Source: Eopsaltria australis
Lineage: Eukaryota; Chordata; Aves; Passeriformes; Petroicidae
DNA length: 64,000 bases
Reading direction: 5' to 3'
Assembly: GCA_034509425.1 (NCBI GenBank)
Contig: JAVTVJ010001814.1
Location: 1-64,000 of the forward strand
Shown: positions 1-8,882 of the stretch, piece by piece
Numbering within the stretch: the first letter of the stretch is position 1
Layout: each line of letters begins with the position of its first letter
Position numbers and translations under genes: made by a program
The notes under the pieces: model-generated
What the model was told of the DNA's origin: nothing
The model's database searches: none
Seen by the model: the letters and a program-made list of their open reading frames with translations, nothing else

Positions 1-106
1 CTTGATTTCAAATTTATAATAATTTGGAGGGAGAGGGGTTACAGTTTCCCATTCCAAGGGAGGCTCCTGCCTTCCTTAACAGACACCTGTCTTTCAAACC
101 AGGACA
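1..106 (+). repeat. 3' end of the 5' LTR (U5 end)
   Basis: This is a direct repeat of 6300-6407. It ends in CA at 105-106, five bases before the primer binding site. Two of the three differences from the 3' LTR are C in the 3' copy and T here, and one of those (position 25) breaks a CpG, which suggests ordinary CpG decay in this copy. Confidence 0.9.
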
Positions 107-111
107 GATTT

Positions 112-130
112 TGGCGCCCAACGGTGGGGC
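112..130 (+). other. Primer binding site, tRNA-Lys(1,2)-like
   Basis: The sequence TGGCGCCCAACGGTGGGGC follows the LTR by five bases. It equals the known site complementary to tRNA-Lys(CUU), as used by Mason-Pfizer-type betaretroviruses and visna virus, with one extra G in the middle. Mammalian ERV-L takes its name from a tRNA-Leu primer, so the primer here differs from the mammalian relatives. Confidence 0.85.
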
Positions 131-217
131 ACGAGGGCATCAAGAGGAAAAAGGCTAACAGTTCTTGAGTAACGCAGTTTTTGTGTGCTGGATATAAGAA
201 CCTCATTAGGTTGCACC

Positions 218-637
218 ATGTGGTCTAGCTTATTCCGGTTCGTATGGCAAGTGGTCACAGCTGTTTCTCTCCCATTAGCAGCCCCATATCTAAACATGGG
301 CCCTATAACTAAGGCTACAGTGGCTGTTATACAGTTTGTGTCATGGGTCAATAAGGTGAGGAATTCATGGATTTTCAACTTCCTCTGGAAGGCAGGCATG
401 TGGATTCACAGCTACCACACATTAATGACATGTTTTCAGGGTTACTTTAATAATGGTACCTACTGTGAGGAAGTGACACCAAAAGAAATGTTCTCACAAC
501 CCTTCACCCAGCTCTTTGGGCCTATCCCGCCAATCTTTGAGGGGTTCGAATCTTCTCTAAATGCTAATGATACCATACAGTGGCTGGTGTTGCTGATAGG
601 CCTGCTCTATTTAGCATTCAGGGATAAGGGGGTCTGA
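218..637 (+). CDS. Leader ORF of the provirus: small predicted membrane protein, 139 aa, function unknown
   Basis: The frame is intact from an ATG with a fair context (ACCATGT) to TGA at 635-637; the frame is open upstream to 185 but without another ATG. I do not recognise the family. Residues 5-25 are hydrophobic and could be a signal anchor, 33-44 and 51-63 are weaker hydrophobic or aromatic segments, and 120-134 is a clear membrane span followed by the basic/polar end RDKGV. There are two N-glycosylation sequons (N79-G-T, N117-D-T), two Cys (72, 83) and seven Trp. It lies between the primer binding site and gag, in frame 2, while gag is in frame 1. A run of five G (628-632) sits where the two frames meet, so it could be a separate protein or the front part of an originally longer Gag split by an indel. 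It is undamaged although gag-pol carries six stops. Confidence 0.55.
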   Translation: MWSSLFRFVWQVVTAVSLPLAAPYLNMGPITKATVAVIQFVSWVNKVRNSWIFNFLWKAGMWIHSYHTLMTCFQGYFNNGTYCEEVTPKEMFSQPFTQLFGPIPPIFEGFESSLNANDTIQWLVLLIGLLYLAFRDKGV

Positions 638-660
638 CTTGGATAGCCACTCTGACATCT

Positions 661-900
661 ACCCCAGACAATAGGGATGGGGCCCCAGAACCTGACATGG
701 CCCCAAAGACTAGGGATGCTGCCACAGAAACTGACCTGGCCCCGGAAACTAGGGATGCTGCCACAGAACCTGACACGGCCCCAGAGACTAGGGATGCAGC
801 CACAGAACCTGACATGGCCCCAGAAACTAGAGACACCATCCCAGAACCTGACATTGCCCCAGACACTAGGGATGTTGCTACAGAGTCTGACCCGGTCCCA
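661..900 (+). repeat. 39-bp tandem repeat encoding a 13-residue acidic/proline repeat in Gag
   Basis: Five consecutive 39-base units fill 688-882, with partial units on both sides. Each unit reads as E-P-D-x-A-P-E-T-R-D-x-A-T with small variations, and the period is a multiple of three, so the gag frame is kept. The repeat also makes spurious open frames on both strands at 607-949. Confidence 0.92.
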
Positions 901-2199
901 CAACCCACCTCAGAAACAACCCACCCGGATTGGGTGGGAGTCCTGGTGAAAGAGATACGCGAGATGGGTCAAATGCTGAAGGAATACACTTGCCCAGCTG
1001 GTGGGAAACCCTTCCCCTACCCCAAAGAGGGAGAGTCTAATGAGGCAGCAGAGGAACCCAGGGACACTATCACCGCTCAGGCTTCAGTCAGATCAGAGGG
1101 GCAGCCACAGCCAGTAGCAGTCACCCCTGTGGAAAAGAGGAAGACTAAGGTCAAACCAGAGCAGCCAGTGAGTAATGATGGGGAAGCAGGACCCTCTCAA
1201 CCAGTAGGGAGGCCAAGGATTGAAATCACTACCGAGTCGCTGGGGTATGACAGTCTCCATAATCTATGAAAAGACATTGTGCGACGGGGTCGTGAGCCTT
1301 TTACAACCTGGTTACTTCGGGTCTGGGACCTTATGGGTATGGGCGTGCAGCTGGATAGTATTGAGGCAAGGCAGATGGGACCCTTGTCCCAGGACTCAGG
1401 GGTTGATCAGGTATTTGGAAGAGATGACGGGCCCCTGTCTCTCTGGGAACGGCTTTTAATAAGTGTAAGAGAGAGGTTTGTCAACAGGGAGAGAATGCAG
1501 GAGTATCATCATAGAAGACCAAGGAAGACCCTTGAGGAGGGAATCCAACAGCTGAGGGAGGTGGCAATATTGGAGGTACTCTTTGGGAGGGATGGACAAC
1601 ATGATAATGACCCCGACAAGGTCAAGAGTACAGGACAAATGTTGTGGAATCTGGCAAAGCTAGGGCCCTCCCAATACACCATCTTCATTGCAACAATTAA
1701 TGCTGATGACAACCGAGAGACAGTGGGCTCCATAGCCACCAAACTCAGGAATTATGATAGCATGATCAGTGGCCCAATGCAGGCTCAGGTCCCTGCTGTG
1801 GTCAAAGACCCCAGAGAAGAGATGATGAGGGAGGTGAGGGAGGAGATGAGGTTGATGAGTGCGGCACCAGTGCGAGTCACAAGCCCCAAAGTCAGAGCCC
1901 AGCGCCCCCCAGCCAGGGAGAGAGGGTACACCCCATGATCTGAGCTGTGGTTCTTCCTGTGTGACCACGGAGAAGACATGAGGAAGTGGGATAGGAAACC
2001 CACTGCTACCCTGGCAGCACGGGTACAGCAACTCAAGGAGGGAAATACTAACCGAGGCGGGGGGTCTACTAAAGTGAAGGTAGCCTCAGCCTCCCATGAC
2101 CGAGATGCCAGATATTACAGAAGGGAGGACGATCTGTTAGATCCCCTCGAGGGGACCTCTACCATGTACGCGCAACAAAGAAATGATAACCAGGGCTAG
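697..2199 (+). pseudogene. gag: gag, broken by two in-frame stops before its end
   Basis: This codes for the virion structural polyprotein. The frame is open from 628; the first ATG (697, good context GACATGG) lies in the first full repeat unit. Residues 1-62 are the 13-residue acidic repeat, 63-190 a linker rich in Pro, Glu, Lys and Ser, and the part from 1270 to about 1770 has the Trp/Leu-rich helical look of a capsid (TTWLLRVWDL, LSLWERLL). A charged tail follows. No CCHC zinc knuckle is visible. TGA at 1267-1269 and TGA at 1936-1938 interrupt the frame, and TAG at 2197-2199 separates it from pro. The same frame runs on into pol with no frameshift. Assignment to Gag rests on position and composition, since capsids are poorly conserved. 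Confidence 0.8.
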
Positions 2200-2218
2200 A
2201 GGGGCCCTGCCTCTAGCC
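2194..2218 (+). promoter_or_regulatory. Perfect 9-bp hairpin containing the TAG between gag and pro
   Basis: GGCTAGAGG (2194-2202) and CCTCTAGCC (2210-2218) are exact inverted repeats around a 7-base loop. The in-frame amber codon 2197-2199 lies in the left arm. Gammaretroviruses separate gag and pro by a suppressible TAG in one frame, with an RNA structure placed downstream; here the codon is inside the stem, so a role in readthrough is only a guess. Confidence 0.45.
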
Positions 2219-5200
2219 AGGAAGAGGCACGGGAAAACCGGGTCTTTTGGACAGTGTGGATCCGATGGCCTGGCACACCAGAACCACAAAAATATGAAGC
2301 GTTAGTTGATACTGGTGCGCAGTGTACCTTAATTCCATCGAGACATGTGGGGACAGAACCTGTTTCTATTGCCGGGGTGACAGGGGGATTACAGCAATTA
2401 ACTTTGTTGGAAGCCGAGGTGAGCCTGACTGGGAAGGAGTGGCAGAAACACCCCATTGTGACTGGTCCAGAGGCCCCATGTATTCTGGGCATAGACTTCC
2501 TCCAGAATGGCTATTACAAAGACCCAAAGGGACTCAGGTGGGCTTTCGGAATAGCGGCTGTGGAGGCAGAGGGCATCAGGCAACTGAACACCTTGCCTGG
2601 ACTATCGGAAAATCCAAATGCAGTGGGACTCCTGAAGGTAAAAGAGCAACAAGTGCCAATTGCCACCTCGACAGTGCACCGCCAGCAGAACCGGACGAAT
2701 CGAGACGCCATGATCCCCATCCACAAGATGATCTGCGACCTAGAAAGCCAAGGAGTGGTCAGTAAAGCCCACTCACCCTTCAACAGCCCCATCTGGCCTG
2801 TGCACAAGTCTGACGGGGAATGGAGATTGACTGTAGACTATCGTGCTTTGAATGAAGTGACTCCACCATTGAGTGCTGCCGTGCCAGACATGCTGGAGCT
2901 CCAGTACGAGCTGGAGTCCAAGGCAGCAAAATGGTATGCCACCATTGACATTGCCAATGCGTTCTTCTCCATCCCTCTGGCAGCAGAGTGCAGGCCCCAG
3001 TTTGCCTTCACCTGGAGGGGTGTGCAATATACCTGGAATCGGTTACCCCAGGGGTGGAGGCACAGCCCCACAATCTGCCATGGACTGATTCAGGCTGCAC
3101 TGGAAAAGGGTGAGGCTCCAGAGCATCTCCAATACATCGATGACATCATTGTGTGGGGGAACACGGCAGCAGAAGTATTTGAGAAAGGAGAGAAGATCAT
3201 CATGATCCTAGTGGAAGCCGGTTTTGCCATCAAGAAGAGCAAAGTCAAGGGACCTGCTCGAGAGATCCAGTTCCTGGGGGTAAAATGGCAAGATGGACGG
3301 CGCCAGATTCCCACGGAGGTCATCAATAAGATCACTGCGATGTCTCCGCCAACTAACAAAAAGGAAACTCAAGCTTTCCTAGGGGCCATAGGCTTTTGGA
3401 GGATGCACATTCCAGAGTACAGCCAGATTGTGAGCCCTCTCTACCTGGTCACGCGCAAGAAGAACGATTTTCACTGGGGCCCTGAACAGCAACAAGCGTT
3501 TGCCCAGATCAAGCAGGAGATCGCTCATGCAGTAGCGCTTGGCCCAGTAAGGACGGGACAAGAGGTGAGGAATGTGCTTTACTCTGCAGCCGGTAACAAG
3601 GGCTTGGCCTGGAGCCTTTGGCAGAAGGTGCCTGGAGAGACTCGAGGCCGACCGCTGGGATTCTGGAGCCGGAGTTACAGAGGGTCGGAAGCCAACTACA
3701 CCCCCACAGAGAAGGAAATCTTGGCCGCCTATGAAGGAGTTCCAGCCGCCTCGGAGGTAATTGGCACTGAAGCACAAGTCCTCCTGGCACCTCGACTACC
3801 AGTGCTGGGGTGGATGTTTAAAGGAAAGGCTCCCTCTACCCACCACGCCACCGATGCCACATGGAGTAAGTGGATCGCACTTATCAGACAGCGCGCCCGC
3901 ATTGGAAATCCGAACCGCCCTGGGATCCTGGAAATAATTACGAACTGGCCAGAAGGTGAGAGCTTTGGTCTCACTGATGAAGAGGAGCAAGAACAAGTGA
4001 CCCGGGCTGAGGAGGCTCCACCATATAATCAACTGCTAGATGAAGAAAAGTGCTACACCCTTTTCACTGATGGTTCCTGTCGCATCATAGGAATGAACCG
4101 GAAGTAGAAAGCAGCTGTGTGGAGCCCCACACGACAGGTTGCAGAAGCCACTGAAGGAGAAGGTGGGTCGAGCCAATTTGCTGAACTCAAAGCTGTTCAG
4201 CTGGCCCTGGACATTGCTGAGAGAGAGAAGTAGCCAAAGCTCTATCTCTACACCGATTCGTGGATGGTAGCCAATGCTCTATGGGGTTGGCTGAAAACGT
4301 GGAAAAAGGCCAACTGGCAGCGTAGAGGAAAGCCAATCTGGGCAGCTGATGAATGGAAAGACATTGCCACTCGGGTAGAGAAGCTACCCGTAAAGGTCCG
4401 CCATGTAGACGCCCATGTCCCTAAGAGCCGAGCCAACGAAGAACACCAGAACAACAAGCAGGTAGATCACGCCGCAAAGATAGAGGTGGCACAGATAGAT
4501 TTAGACTGGCAACACAAAGGGGAGCTGTTCCTAGCCCGATGGGCCCATGATGCCTCAGGCCACCAGGGCAGAGATGTCACCTATAAGTGGGCACGAGACC
4601 GAGGGGTGGACCTAACCATGGACAGTATCTCCCAGGTGATCCATGATTGTGAGACGTGCGCCGCGATCAAACAGGCCAAGCGGGTAAAGCCTCTATGGTA
4701 TGGTGGACGGTGGTCCAAATACAAGTATGGAGAGGCTTGGCAGATTGATTATATCACACTGCCCCAGACACGCCAAGGCAAGCGCTACGTTCTCACAATG
4801 GTAGAAGCCACCACAGGATAGCTGGAGACCTACTCTATGCCTCATGCCACTGCCCGGAACACCATCCTGGGCCTCGAAAAACAGGTTCTTTGGAGACATG
4901 GTACCCCAGAGAGAATTGAATCTGACAATGGGACTCACTTCAAAAATAGCCTTATAAACACCTGGGCTAGGGAACATGGCATCGAGTGGGTGTACCATAT
5001 CCCTTATCATGCACCAGCAGCTGGGAAAGTTGAACGGTACAATGGCCTGCTCAAAACCACCTTGAAAGCACTGGGTGGGGGGACATTCAAGAACTGGGAG
5101 ACTAATTTGGCAAAGGCCACATGGTTAGTGAACACCCGAGGTTCCTCCAGCCGGGCCGGGCCTGCCCACTCTGACCCCTTGAGAACAACAAATGGAGATA

Positions 5201-5382
5201 AAGTTCCAGTAGTACACATGAGAGGTATGCTGGGAAAGACTGTTTGGGTAAACTCTGCCTCAAGTAAAGACAATCCCATCCGGGGGGTTGTCTTTGCTCA
5301 GGGACCGGGCTGCACCTGGTGGTTGATGCAAAGGGATGGAGAGACCCGATGCATACCTCAAGGAGATCTTGTTTTAGGGTGA
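2200..5382 (+). pseudogene. pol: pro-pol: protease, reverse transcriptase, RNase H, integrase; three internal amber stops
   Basis: One frame, the same as gag. Protease: active site VDTGA at 2305-2319 (Asp codon 2308), with CILGIDFL near its end. RT: TVDYRALN near 2829-2852, LPQG at 3043-3054 followed by SPTICHG, and the catalytic YIDD at 3133-3144. RNase H: catalytic Asp 4069, Glu 4183 and Asp 4255, then HVDAH. Integrase: zinc site His 4546, His 4561, Cys 4648, Cys 4657; catalytic Asp 4747, Asp 4924 and Glu 5032, the last two 35 residues apart as in the D,D-35-E family. All catalytic residues I looked for are present. TAG codons at 4105-4107 and 4231-4233 cut RNase H, and TAG at 4819-4821 cuts the integrase core, so the copy cannot make full-length Pol. 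No dUTPase and no env follow. Confidence 0.95.
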
Positions 5383-5489
5383 ACTACTTATGACACTGCG
5401 CTTGTATCTGTATCTGCATGTATGTATATACCTTGAAAGTTTAAATTTGATGTAAGGTGTTTGCATGGGAAAAAATTCGGGGTGGAGAA
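5383..5489 (+). other. Short 3' untranslated stretch with purine-rich tract
   Basis: Only 107 bases separate pol from the 3' LTR. The purine-rich GGGGTGGAGAA at 5479-5489 directly before the LTR is the likely plus-strand primer (polypurine tract); a second purine run, GGGAAAAAA, is at 5467-5475. Confidence 0.7.
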
Positions 5490-6407
5490 TGTTGAAGGTT
5501 GGATCTAGTTCTTTTCCTCAGGAATTTTTCTCCCATGGGTTGCTAAGACACAAATGACTGGGTACTTAAGAGAAACAAAGCACAAGGCTAGAGCCTTTCT
5601 CCTTGGCAGGGTGGGGCAAAATTGCCCCTCATGGAAGCAGAGCCTGGCAACGCGAGATTTAGAGAGACTGAAAAGCAAGGGCAGGGGGGAGGTCACGCCC
5701 TCTTGCTCGGGACCCTCGGAGCTGGACGGTCGGAGCTGCTGTCTGCTGAACCCACGGCCCCCTGAGAAGCCAGCACGGAGCTGCCGGTCTGTCTGCTGTG
5801 AGTCTTTTTCCTCCCTGCCCATCGGGAGCTGCCTGCCACCAGCCTGTCTCTCCCCCCGCTCCTCCTCGCCGCTCCGAGTTTCCTCGCTACATTGTGGCGG
5901 GGTTTCCTCCCTGCACGTCGAGACCTCTTGCCGTCCCAGCTCCCTGTGTCCGGGGATCCTGCTGTGGCACCGACACCAGCTGCCCCCCGAGGGTCTGTGG
6001 AGCAAGGGCTCTCCTCCATCCTTCCCTGCCTCGGGCAGCCGCCATTTGCCGTGTGCTACCTGAGCTCACGCCAGAGCTCCCCCTGCAGGCACCGGGGAAT
6101 CACCACACCCAGAGCGCCCCCTGCAGGCTGTGACTGGAACTGCACCAAAAGGAAAAGGTGCCTGGAAGCCGAGCAGGCTGCCACTGGGTTTCTGGTTCTG
6201 TTTGTTGGTTAACGTTATAGTTGTTGCTATTTGTTATCCTTGTTTTAGATAGTAGTAAAGAACTGTTATTCCTATTCCCATATCTTTGCCTGAGAGCCTC
6301 TTGATTTCAAATTTATAATAATTCGGAGGGAGAGGGGTTACAGTTTCCCATTCCAAAGGAGGCTCCTGCCTTCCTTAACAGACACCTGTCCTTCAAACCA
6401 GGAAACA
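5490..6407 (+). repeat. 3' LTR of the provirus (918 bp)
   Basis: It starts TGTTGAAGG right after the polypurine tract and ends about AAACA. The last 108 bases match the start of the window, and the whole LTR matches the solo copy at 61372-62283. No AATAAA is present; AGTAAA at 6254-6259 is in the expected place for poly(A) addition. The GC-rich middle creates long open frames that are not conserved between the copies. Confidence 0.92.
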
Positions 6408-7210
6408 TTTATAACAGCTGATCATGATAATTGCTTGCTGCTGGACTCTCTCCAAGCTGCAAGCAAGTCTTTTCGAAGTGAAGTCACAGTTCTGCTAAGG
6501 AGCTCACAGCACTGAGGAAGAGAACAGATGAATTACATCACAAGTCTAGGAGTTCCTTGCTGTAATGGCCTCCGGTGATGCAAATCGGTTAACCATTCCA
6601 AAGCTATTGCTTAGCTTGATGCCTAAATTTTCCATAAAAGGGGATTCACTTCAATTCCTGCAGTTACCAGAAAGAGCAGTGCAATCCTCCTTCTTTGACC
6701 CAGTCATTTCAAGCATATTTTATTGACATTCAACACTAAATCTGTTTACTGCAAGCTGAAGTGACCATTAAATTAGCTATGCTTTCTTCATTCCCTGCCT
6801 TAAGATGTATTAACGTCAACACTAAATCTAGTGATACCATTTTGGACAGTCAGAAAATAATTCCCTATCTTTAAATAATTTCTTTTTAAAAAATAGTGTT
6901 TAGGGATTTATCAGGATGAAAAGTCCTGGATAAATATTAGATGTATCCTTAAGTAATTAAAATAATATTAGTTCAAGATGAAGAGAATTGCAACAAAGCA
7001 AACAGAAAAAAATAATCATACAGTAATGTTCTGCTAACTGCTGGTTATTCTCTTCCATCATATAATAAACATTGAAGGCCTTTTTAGTTTTCCATTTAAT
7101 GATTTTTAATTTAGTGGTAGACTTCCATTATGTAACACAAATGAACAATAATAAGTTTAATAATTTAATCTAAAATTTTTGCTTTTAAGGACTTTTAAAC
7201 AATTTGTTTC
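6408..7210. other. Intronic DNA, nothing recognised
   Basis: AT-rich sequence between two LTR elements. I see no gene, repeat family or tandem repeat. Confidence 0.6.
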
Positions 7211-7215
7211 AAATT

Positions 7216-8672
7216 TGTAGTGGTTTCAGTTTGCCTATTCAGGTTTGTGGCTAAATGCCAACACACCCAAATTTACTTGATTGTTTGTTGAGAGATGAGG
7301 ATTAAGAGTAGGCAAAGCAGGCTCAAACTTTATAAAGTACAAAGAAACTTTATTAATATACCTAAGACAAAGGGAAAAGAAAAAAAAAAACAAGAAAAAC
7401 CAGAACAAACTCCTCAGACCACCCCTCCTTCCCCCACCTCTCCATTTCATTCTCCCTGACAACATACAAAAGACAACACTTGGACCTCCAGTCAGTTTAC
7501 CACCTCAGAAACAGCTCTTGTTCCAGTTCATTCAGGGAGAGAAGTCTCTTTTGCTTACACCATGGATTTTCTATTTTAAGGATGCACAGTTCAATTGCAG
7601 CAACAAAGAAAATCCCTTCTTCTGTGCTTAGCAACACAGGTTCTCCTGACAACTCAGGTTCTCTAGCATTCCCCCTGGGACCAGGGCTCTGGGTCACAGC
7701 CTCTCCTCTCTCTTGGTACAAGTTTCTCATCAGGCTGTACTTTTTCAACACCTACTTGTCTGTACTTAGGTATTTCAGTTCATTGGCTGCAATTAGAACC
7801 TCAAATCCCCCTTTGGACTATATCTTCATATATTACAGAGAATTTATTAGCTCAGTCCCCAACCATGGTTCTCCAAAAGAGTTTTCATCTTCACTCTTGA
7901 AGCACTTCTCATGCACCTCCCTGTAGGTATCAGTTCTGCTTTCCTCACTGACTGTAAAGTCTCTGTGCTGCATTTATGCAGATGTCCTCACTCGTTCCTC
8001 TCTCTGCGAGGAAGGATGGGTGTCTGTAAGTTTAGTCCAGGCATGGACAGAGTTAATCTCTGTCTCTCTCTCCGGCAGTGTGACGACCATGTGCTCCCTG
8101 CCAGGCTGTTTGAACAGGTCCGAGCTGGATGGCAGAAGCTCTCAGAGTCCCTGTGCCTGGCTCTGCCAAGCTGGCTCGACCTGGTGGGGCCATCTGGGCC
8201 CGGGGTGACAGGGCAGGGCCTGGCCCGAGCTGGATGGAGTCTGGCCCGGTCCTTGCCTGGCCCGGAGCAGGGGCCTGGCCCTCTCTCATGTAGCTGGCAC
8301 ACCGGCTGAGCTGTACCTGCCGAACATTCCAGCCGGTTTCTCCCCCATGCCCGGCTGCAGCAAGTGGGCCGCCCAAACCTCCCTTCAGCCCCCCCTCCTT
8401 GGAAGGAGTGGGAGGCTGGGCCTTACCAGCGAGAGAAGCAGGAGATGCTCCTCTCTGCACAGCAGCAGGTCCAAAGAGGAAGAGCTTCAGAGAGTCTCTA
8501 CTTATATATGGTTTTTTTCCCCAAAGGCTGATCAACTTTTTAATTGGTTCACCTACATATCAGTCCTTAATACTACCTGATTTTTGGCTCTCTCTCCCAG
8601 GAAGGAAGTTTATTCCTTCCTGCAGCACAGATCACTTCCTAGATTTTGACCCCTCTGGCCTAACCCAGGTCA
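7216..8672 (-). mobile_element. Solo LTR, long ERVL-type family, copy A (1457 bp)
   Basis: It is flanked by the perfect 5-bp target duplication AAATT (7211-7215 and 8673-8677). On the plus strand it begins TGTAGTGG and ends CCCAGGTCA. It runs on the minus strand: poly(A) signal (TTTATT on plus at 7349-7354), and a TATA-like CCATATATAAGT on minus near 8500. It is colinear with 57676-59306 but lacks about 135 bp that the other copies have near 7575. A 5-bp duplication is typical of class III and some class II elements. Confidence 0.9.
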
Positions 8673-8677
8673 AAATT

Positions 8678-8882
8678 TTAAAGGGCAGCTTCAATTTTCA
8701 AATTAGAAGACATATAAATTTTGGGGTGGGAGGAAAGGAGAAGGGGGAAGAGACTGGGGAATAAACATGCTCATACTCTATGTTTCACACTGGAACCTCA
8801 CAAAACAATTCACTGCAGACTTGCTGAAACTACCTACTATGCCAAGTAGCTGTTTGTCCATGCTAAAACTCACATTAGCTTG
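8678..8882. other. Spacer between two LTRs
   Basis: About 200 bases with a purine-rich start (GGGGTGGGAGGAAAGG around 8723). No recognised feature. Confidence 0.5.

Larger units (their letters stand above)
1..6407 (+). mobile_element. Endogenous retrovirus, class III (ERV-L)-like, env-less, 5' LTR cut by window edge
   Basis: The order is 5' LTR end, primer binding site, leader ORF, gag, pro, RT, RNase H, integrase, 3' LTR. The first 106 bases repeat at 6300-6407 with three substitutions (25/6324, 58/6357, 92/6391) and a small end indel, which defines the two LTRs. There is no room for env: pol ends at 5382 and the 3' LTR starts at 5490. The RT motifs (CHG after LPQG, and YIDD rather than YMDD or YVDD) and the lack of env point to the ERV-L/spuma-like class; the assignment is by motif, not by tree. 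The element is antisense to the GRM8 gene it sits in. Its target duplication cannot be checked because the left end is outside the window. Confidence 0.93.

Noticed and set aside
607..949. Repetitive open frames on both strands (Trp/Gly/Ser-rich or Pro/Gln-rich peptides)
   Set aside because: They are shadows of the 39-bp gag repeat: its period is a multiple of three, so several frames stay open.
5383..5489. Search for an env gene or dUTPase in the provirus
   Set aside because: Only 107 bases lie between pol and the 3' LTR, and no extra domain appears within pol.
5554..6063. 169-codon open frame inside the 3' LTR, reminiscent of LTR-coded accessory genes
   Set aside because: The corresponding frame in the solo LTR (61275-61943) changes reading frame relative to it, so the coding sense is not conserved; the frame is open because the LTR is GC-rich.
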